Positions 58,721-64,000 of a stretch of DNA of 64,000 nucleotides are shown in pieces. The notes under the pieces are model-generated. The model did not search any database. It saw only the letters and a program-made list of their open reading frames with translations, and was not told the origin of the DNA. This stretch comes from Pomphorhynchus laevis (lineage: Eukaryota; Acanthocephala; Palaeacanthocephala; Echinorhynchida; Pomphorhynchidae): assembly GCA_012934845.2 (NCBI GenBank), contig WNNJ02000496.1:31995-95994 (forward strand), in the 5' to 3' direction. Position numbers and translations under genes: made by a program. How positions within the stretch are numbered: the first letter of the stretch is position 1; every line of letters begins with the position of its first letter.

Positions 58721-58979
58721 ATTCGTAGGTCTTAATCAGAGGTGTTGAAAGCATCTTGTCAATTTATTAGTAAGTTATCTCAACAGCATAATGTTTCTAC
58801 CTCTATTGAAAGACATAATTTTGATAGTACTAAAGTGTAAGATTTCCTCGAATCTCTATGCGGTTAGATTCTTCAGTATTAGACACCTCGAAAGTTTAAA
58901 AATCTTTTATCTCAAACTATTGTAAAATCAGTTGAATCTGCGGAATCAGCTTCTTCTATAAAAATCTTCGTAACCTGAT

Positions 58980-61610
58980 AACTTTGCTTCGTATTTTGAA
59001 ATTTTGTGTATCAATCAAAGGTGTACAGTATTGGTGTATTTTTGACTTCCCCAACGTTTACCTGGTGAGTACTTTAATAGCCTTGATTTTGCAGTGTTTG
59101 TGTGTTTACTCATATTTCACATCTCAAGGGTCAGTTAGATTCTGTCAAAAAGCAACTCGAGATGGCAGTTAAGAAGGAACCTCCATCGTCTGAAAATACA
59201 TGGGACTAAAACTCTATTTCTGAAGTGAAAAGTGAAATTGCAATTATTCGACAAATGCTAAATAGTGATTCATCTTTCCACAACCACGAGTATTAAGAGT
59301 AATCGCACCTTTGTCAGTATAGTTTGAAGTTGCATGAACCATAATAGCCACATCTCATGATTACATCGTAAATCATTACCTTTAAAACATTTACAAATGC
59401 GCCATCGTTAATCTCTGCGATCTGCGAGATCGCAGAGATTGCAGATCTCTGCAATCTCTTAGGGGTTTACAGTATCTCTTAATGATGCAACTAGTGTAAA
59501 TGCAATGCTCGCATACATTGATGTGTTAAATCAGACAAAATAAGGATGCACATATCCCCAGCTTGATTGTTAGTAACACAAAATGATAAAGCAATCGTCA
59601 AATTCTTAAGGCCAACAAACTAAAAACATCAAATTAATTTAAGAATGTGTACATTATGGCCCGACACATTATTATTCCGCAAGCCCAACTTATGTTTAAC
59701 CTTGTGGGTCAACTACAATCGACGAAGTATTTCTTTGAACGTTGTTGATGCTGATGTGGAGTCAAAGTGGGCACTTTTGCGAAAACATAAACCAGTAATT
59801 ATTGAGTTCCGTTTTGATATTTCGAGGCCTTATATTCAAAATGTTTCTCTATACAACCAAGTAAAAACCTTGCTGTAGGCAGGTGACCAAATAATTTTTG
59901 TAGTTATCGTTTAATCAGTTGCAATTCAGTTGACGATAGTTATCAATATACTTGTTACTCTTTGATAAATGTGTCCTACTCAGCCTCGGAAACGTTGTGA
60001 TCAATGTATATATAATGATCCGTCAAGTTGCTAGCTTAAAAGAAGGTTAAAAGCTTACATTGTCGAAGAGCATATGATTTCCATTCTAAAAAAGAAATTG
60101 TCAACATCATGCATCGTCTTTCTCTGTCGTTTTAAGCGTTAGAATAAATGGAAAAAGATTGTTAAAAGTTTTTGTCTGTAGCGGAATTGATGCCGTGGAA
60201 ACTTGATACGTCAGCTAAAGGGAATCTAAATTTATTCCATTTCAATAGCTAAATGGAACAAACACTTTCAGTTCATGATTTCACACACACTCAGTAACTT
60301 CACATTCGAGTCATGATGTAGCTTACGCTAAACTAGGAACTAGTAAATTAATATAGATTTCAATAGAATTGAGTAGTATATTGCATTGGGAAAAATAACG
60401 GATCGTAAGGTAACAGCGTTTGATTTAATAGCTAGTTAACATATAGCATCCTATTTTACCCGTATTAACGATTATTGGTGCATACATTTTGATAATATTC
60501 TCCATTGTGCTCCGATTGTATCATCTTAACGATACGCATTAAACTACTTTTAAAGAAAATGGAATCCTTGCGATGTGAATTCGTACCGAGGAATACTGAG
60601 ACAAGCGTGTAAATGGTTATCTTCGCTGATTACTACTCATCTTAATTCTTACGTGGAAAATTTTCTACCAGACAAGCAACATAGTTTTTGTTCTAGTCAT
60701 TCTACCTCCAATGCTCTCAATTCTCCTTCATGTAATCGATGATACACTCTACGTGTGCAGGATCGGCATTGTGTGCGGTGTTCTTTGACTTTAGTAAGGC
60801 TTTCGATTCTTTTGATCAAAATAACCTTCCAATAATGTTAAAATGCAATTTAAAATTAGAAGGCCATATTCTTCATGTAATAAAGGAGATGTTAAGACTT
60901 CATAACATTCGTATATTTGACGGAGATAATTTTTCGGAGTATTTTATCTAAAATCGTGGTGTGTTGCAAGGCGATCCAATAAGTCCTCTGATTTTTAGTC
61001 TTTTAGTATCAGATTTATCTGTAATAATAGAACAAACTAACGTTAAATCTATCTTGTAGGCGGATTATCTAGTAATTTTATCATGTGAAGTCAACTTGTA
61101 AAGCTTTATAGGCAAACAACACACTGTGATCATAACAATTTAGTCGTCGATATGTCAAATCAAAATTTACTAAATTTTGAATGGTGGTAGATTTGCAAAG
61201 CAGATGTACTAATTTATTAATTGTTCAAAAATAGAAACTATTATTGTATTTTGTTATTTCGGGTCTAATGTGACGTCGCAATGTTTTTTCTCGCAACATT
61301 ACGAACAAATATCGTACGAAATAGCTCAACGCTTACATAAAGTTTCACTGCTGAAACAAGCATTCTTCGTCACAGCATTGAAGTATTTTAGAATAATGTT
61401 TACCCAATTGTCAGTCGTCGTCTAAAGGTATTCTTTCCGAATCTCATATAAAGTTATTTAGCTGCCATCGATAAAATTAAATGGACACATTTAAAAAGGT
61501 TTCTTTGTATTCCGCAGGAAACATCTTTGTCAATTTTAGTTCATATCTTAAACGAACCTCAATTATGTAAGAAATGATGCTTTAACTTGCTCTCACATAC
61601 ACGTTCGCAT
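58980..61610 (+). mobile_element. LINE remnant (coiled-coil region plus RT), clade uncertain
   Basis: Near 59130-59290 a broken frame gives a coiled-coil-like stretch (SVKKQLEMAVKKEPPSS, SEVKSEIAIIRQMLNSDSSF), perhaps from an ORF1. RT remains follow: CAVFFDFSKAFDSFDQNNL (motif A) at 60766-60822, GVLQGDPISPLIFSLLVSDL (motif B) at 60958-61017, an ADYLVILS block where YADD should be, and LPIVSRRLKVFF with AAIDKIKWTHLKRF near 61400-61500. Many stops and frameshifts are present. The FDFSKAFDS/FIDFAKAFDS likeness links it to the remnant at 25.2-27.1 kb. Confidence 0.65.
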
Positions 61611-62210
61611 TATATTATAATATAATTATAATATTTAATTATAAGTTTTAAATAGAACTTTATATTTCCAACGATTTGAATAATTGAAATTGCACAACTA
61701 TATATGAAATATAAGTATATAGTATAAGATAAACTATATACAACTATATAGTATATGGTATATAGTATATTTATATAATATAAAATATAGTATATATACT
61801 TATATATTATATAAGTATATATTATATTTGAGTATAATATAATAATATATTATATAATATATAATATATTATAATATACTATTATATTATATTATAATAT
61901 TATATTATAATATATTATAATATTTAATAGAAATCTTTCCTGTTTTGCTTTAAAATAAAGTTTGTTATTTTGCCATTATTTAAATTTAAAATTTAAAACA
62001 AATTTAAATTAAATTTAAATTATTAATTATAAAATATTCAGCGTCATTATAATTTATAAATTTCAAAAAATAAATCTTTCAAATTTTATAAATTAAAAAT
62101 TATAATTGCAATTCTACTCTTATATTTAAATGTATTTAATTGAGTTGAGTTGTATTTAATTAAGTTTATTAATTAATTTAATTTAATTTTTATTAATTAA
62201 AAATCAGACA
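61611..62210. repeat. AT-only low-complexity stretch
   Basis: ATATAGTATATA and ATTATATTATAAT runs occupy about 61690-61930. The remainder is AT-rich without a frame. No gene was recognised. Confidence 0.75.
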
Positions 62211-62214
62211 AAAA

Positions 62215-62726
62215 TTAATTACTTTTAGAAGTGCATTTGCTTGATACGAATTTTGTGCAGTCGTTCTGTGCTTTTATAGTATGATCTGATAGATCTGGGC
62301 CCTGAAGGAAACAGTATTTAAAGAAGTGTAATGATTTTGATATGAATAACCAATCCTTTGACATCTTGGAAGAAAGGATAGCAATCTTTCTGGGAAAATG
62401 TGAAAGCACGCGGTGTTCGCTGACGAGAATGGTGTTTCTCCAATTTACTCTAAAAAATCAAATAGATGTATATATAGAGTAAAGCTTTATTTACTTTCAT
62501 ATTGCGAATGTGATTTAACTTTGTTTCGATAATATCCAGATGTTTTCGAACCGTCTCCTGATAGATTTCGTTTATCATTAAAAGAGTCGACGCATCCTCT
62601 TCAGTAAGCTTAATAAAAAATATTTATTTAACTTTATAATTAATTATCAATAAGTATTTATAAAATGTTACCATTTGTGAAACATTATAGCTATTTTTCA
62701 TTAAGTTTTCAAAATTATTTATTATA
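62215..62726 (-). CDS. 3' end of an unidentified host gene, four exons
   Basis: The exons are 62672-62726, 62495-62608, 62351-62449 and 62215-62301, with GT-AG introns of 45-63 nt and compatible phases, ending in TAA. The protein end reads NNFENLMKNSYNVSQM, LTEEDASTLLMINEIYQETV, RKHLDIIETKLNHIRNMK, SKLEKHHSRQRTPRAFTFSQ, KDCYPFFQDVKGLGPDLSDH and KAQNDCTKFVSSKCTSKSN. The middle is a probable coiled coil; the end is Cys- and Ser-rich. I do not recognise the family. The four well-formed junctions make a real gene likely. Upstream exons probably lie to the right, beyond the repeat block at 63.3 kb. Confidence 0.68.
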
Positions 62727-63254
62727 CTGTTTTATACTAGTTTGTTAACAACAAACGAGAAAAAAGTTATTTTATTGAGTTTTCATAACAAAACTTAAAA
62801 TTTAAAATTAAAATTTACAATTAAAATTTACAATTAAAATTTTCTATCAAAATTATTTAATTATTTATAAATTTTTCACAAAACTTAATTTTTTATTAAG
62901 TTTTTCAATGATTTTAATTAGGAATCTTTAGCATTGACGATACCGATCTACACCTTCTTAAATTAGAATATGTTATGTATTCTTCTTATCATAGAAAATT
63001 TAATGTTACAAAAACACTGGCAGTATAACATATATTTCAAAATATTTTTCAAGTTTCAGGTCGAAAGCAAAATTACAAATTTTTTAACATTAAATTTAAA
63101 CTTATTGAATGCAAATTGACTAAATTTAATGGATATAAAATTAACATCAATATACAAAAATACAATTGACTAGAGAAAATAAATAAATATAAGTTTTAAG
63201 TATTAGAAAACAAACTACGTATGACTAGTTTGATAATAAAAATGAATTGTAAAA

Positions 63255-64000
63255 ATAGGTAGGTTTTTAAAATTGAAGGTAGAACCTGCCCCTACCAACG
63301 CTGATTAATTAAAAATCAGAAATGATTTCAATTATATTTTAAGAAGCGCACTGATGTTGGCTTATAATTGGGATTTAAGCAACGTGCAGAATAAAATAGT
63401 CTGCACGTTTACATATTATATACATTATATGTATTATAATCAGAGTTAGTATTTCCACAACTAACTCTGATATAGTTTGAAACAGAAATGATTTCAATAA
63501 GATTTGCAAAATGTAAGACGAAAGTCTTTCATTAAATCTAATTGCAAATAAAAGAAGTCGAGTCGAGTGATCGTCAGCCAACATTAAAAGGATCGAAATG
63601 TGAAACGGACGTATTGGATCAGTAGCTGAAGAGGTCACCAATACTGAAATGTAGCGTATTGCTGTTGGCTTATAATTAGGATTCAAGCAGCGTGCAGAAT
63701 AAAAGAGTCATCAAAATTTCAATAATAAAAATGACTGCACAGGTATATCAACTTAAAATTAGGGAAGAAACTATAGAGGACTAGTTTTATAATAGTATTT
63801 TTAGGAAAAATAAGTAGGTTTTCAAATTAAAGGTAAAGCGTTGCCTTGCCAAAGCTGATTTAATTTGAAATCAGAAATGATGTCAATTAAATCAGCAAAA
63901 TGTAAGACGAAAGTCTATCATTAAATATAAATGTCAATAAAAGAAGACGAGTCGAATGATCGTCAGCCAATATTGAAAGTACCGAAACGTAAAACGTATG
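63255..64000 (+). repeat. Direct-repeat modules, possibly PLE terminal sequence
   Basis: Four modules recur. A (GGTAGGTTTTTAAAATTGAA...GGTAGAACCTGCC) is at 63258 and 63812. B (AATCAGAAATGATTTCAATT) is at 63314, about 63483 and 63873. C (GTTGGCTTATAATTGGGATT) is at 63355 and 63665. D (GCAAAATGTAAGACGAAAGT) is at 63507 and 63895. An 11-bp hairpin (ATCAGAGTTAG arm) sits at about 63440-63472. Module A also precedes the PLE RT fragment at 27.55 kb. The array runs off the window's right edge. The 103-codon minus-strand frame over it (63375-63686) is judged to be chance. Confidence 0.65.

Noticed and set aside
63375-63686. 103-codon minus-strand frame
   Set aside because: It lies over repeated modules B, C and D, and the other copies of the same modules do not keep the frame open. 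It is therefore chance.

Overview
The window reads as nuclear DNA of an invertebrate animal. It is very AT-rich, and the genes are split into short exons joined by GT-AG introns, some only 42-49 bases long and others more than 10 kb. No operons or bacterial signals are visible. The species cannot be named from the sequence. Most of the recognisable coding sequence is retrotransposon; the host genes are all on the minus strand and are threaded between the elements.

Host genes (minus strand, right to left): the 3' end of an unidentified gene at 62.2-62.7 kb; a SNAPC4/SNAP190-like Myb-repeat protein at 52.7-54.5 kb; an unidentified gene whose phase-compatible exons run from 50.2 kb to 39.6 kb and perhaps on to a basic terminal exon at 33.6 kb, with two more exons at 31.5-31.8 kb; and a CLEC16A (Ema/GOP-1) homologue whose seven visible coding exons lie at 19.4-18.8, 7.4 and 5.1-4.7 kb. 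Its 11.3 kb fourth intron is packed with retrotransposons in the antisense direction.

Mobile elements: four copies of a non-LTR retrotransposon family with an N-terminal Cys-rich motif, an RT and a C-terminal zinc-knuckle plus PD-(D/E)XK-type restriction-like endonuclease (RLE). They lie at 0.8-3.1, 10.3-13.4, 15.1-18.1 and, decayed and reversed, 19.7-22.0 kb. CR1/L2-like LINE pieces lie at 0.1-0.4, 13.4-15.1 and 57.3-58.7 kb, and two other LINEs at 25.2-27.1 and 59-61.6 kb. Penelope-like (PLE) RT and GIY-YIG fragments lie at 27.5-29.1, 38.2-38.5 and 50.8-52.4 kb. Foldback elements and several families of AT-rich dispersed repeat fill much of the rest.

Two things stand out. First, the RLE copy at the left end carries, in the same open reading frame and without introns, a clear EAF (ELL-associated factor) domain followed by an acidic EAF-like tail: an apparent fusion of a retrotransposon endonuclease with a host transcription-elongation factor. 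Second, a nearly identical 1.9-2.0 kb inverted repeat (35.4-37.4 and 47.1-49.1 kb) encloses 9.8 kb that contains five exons of the unidentified host gene.
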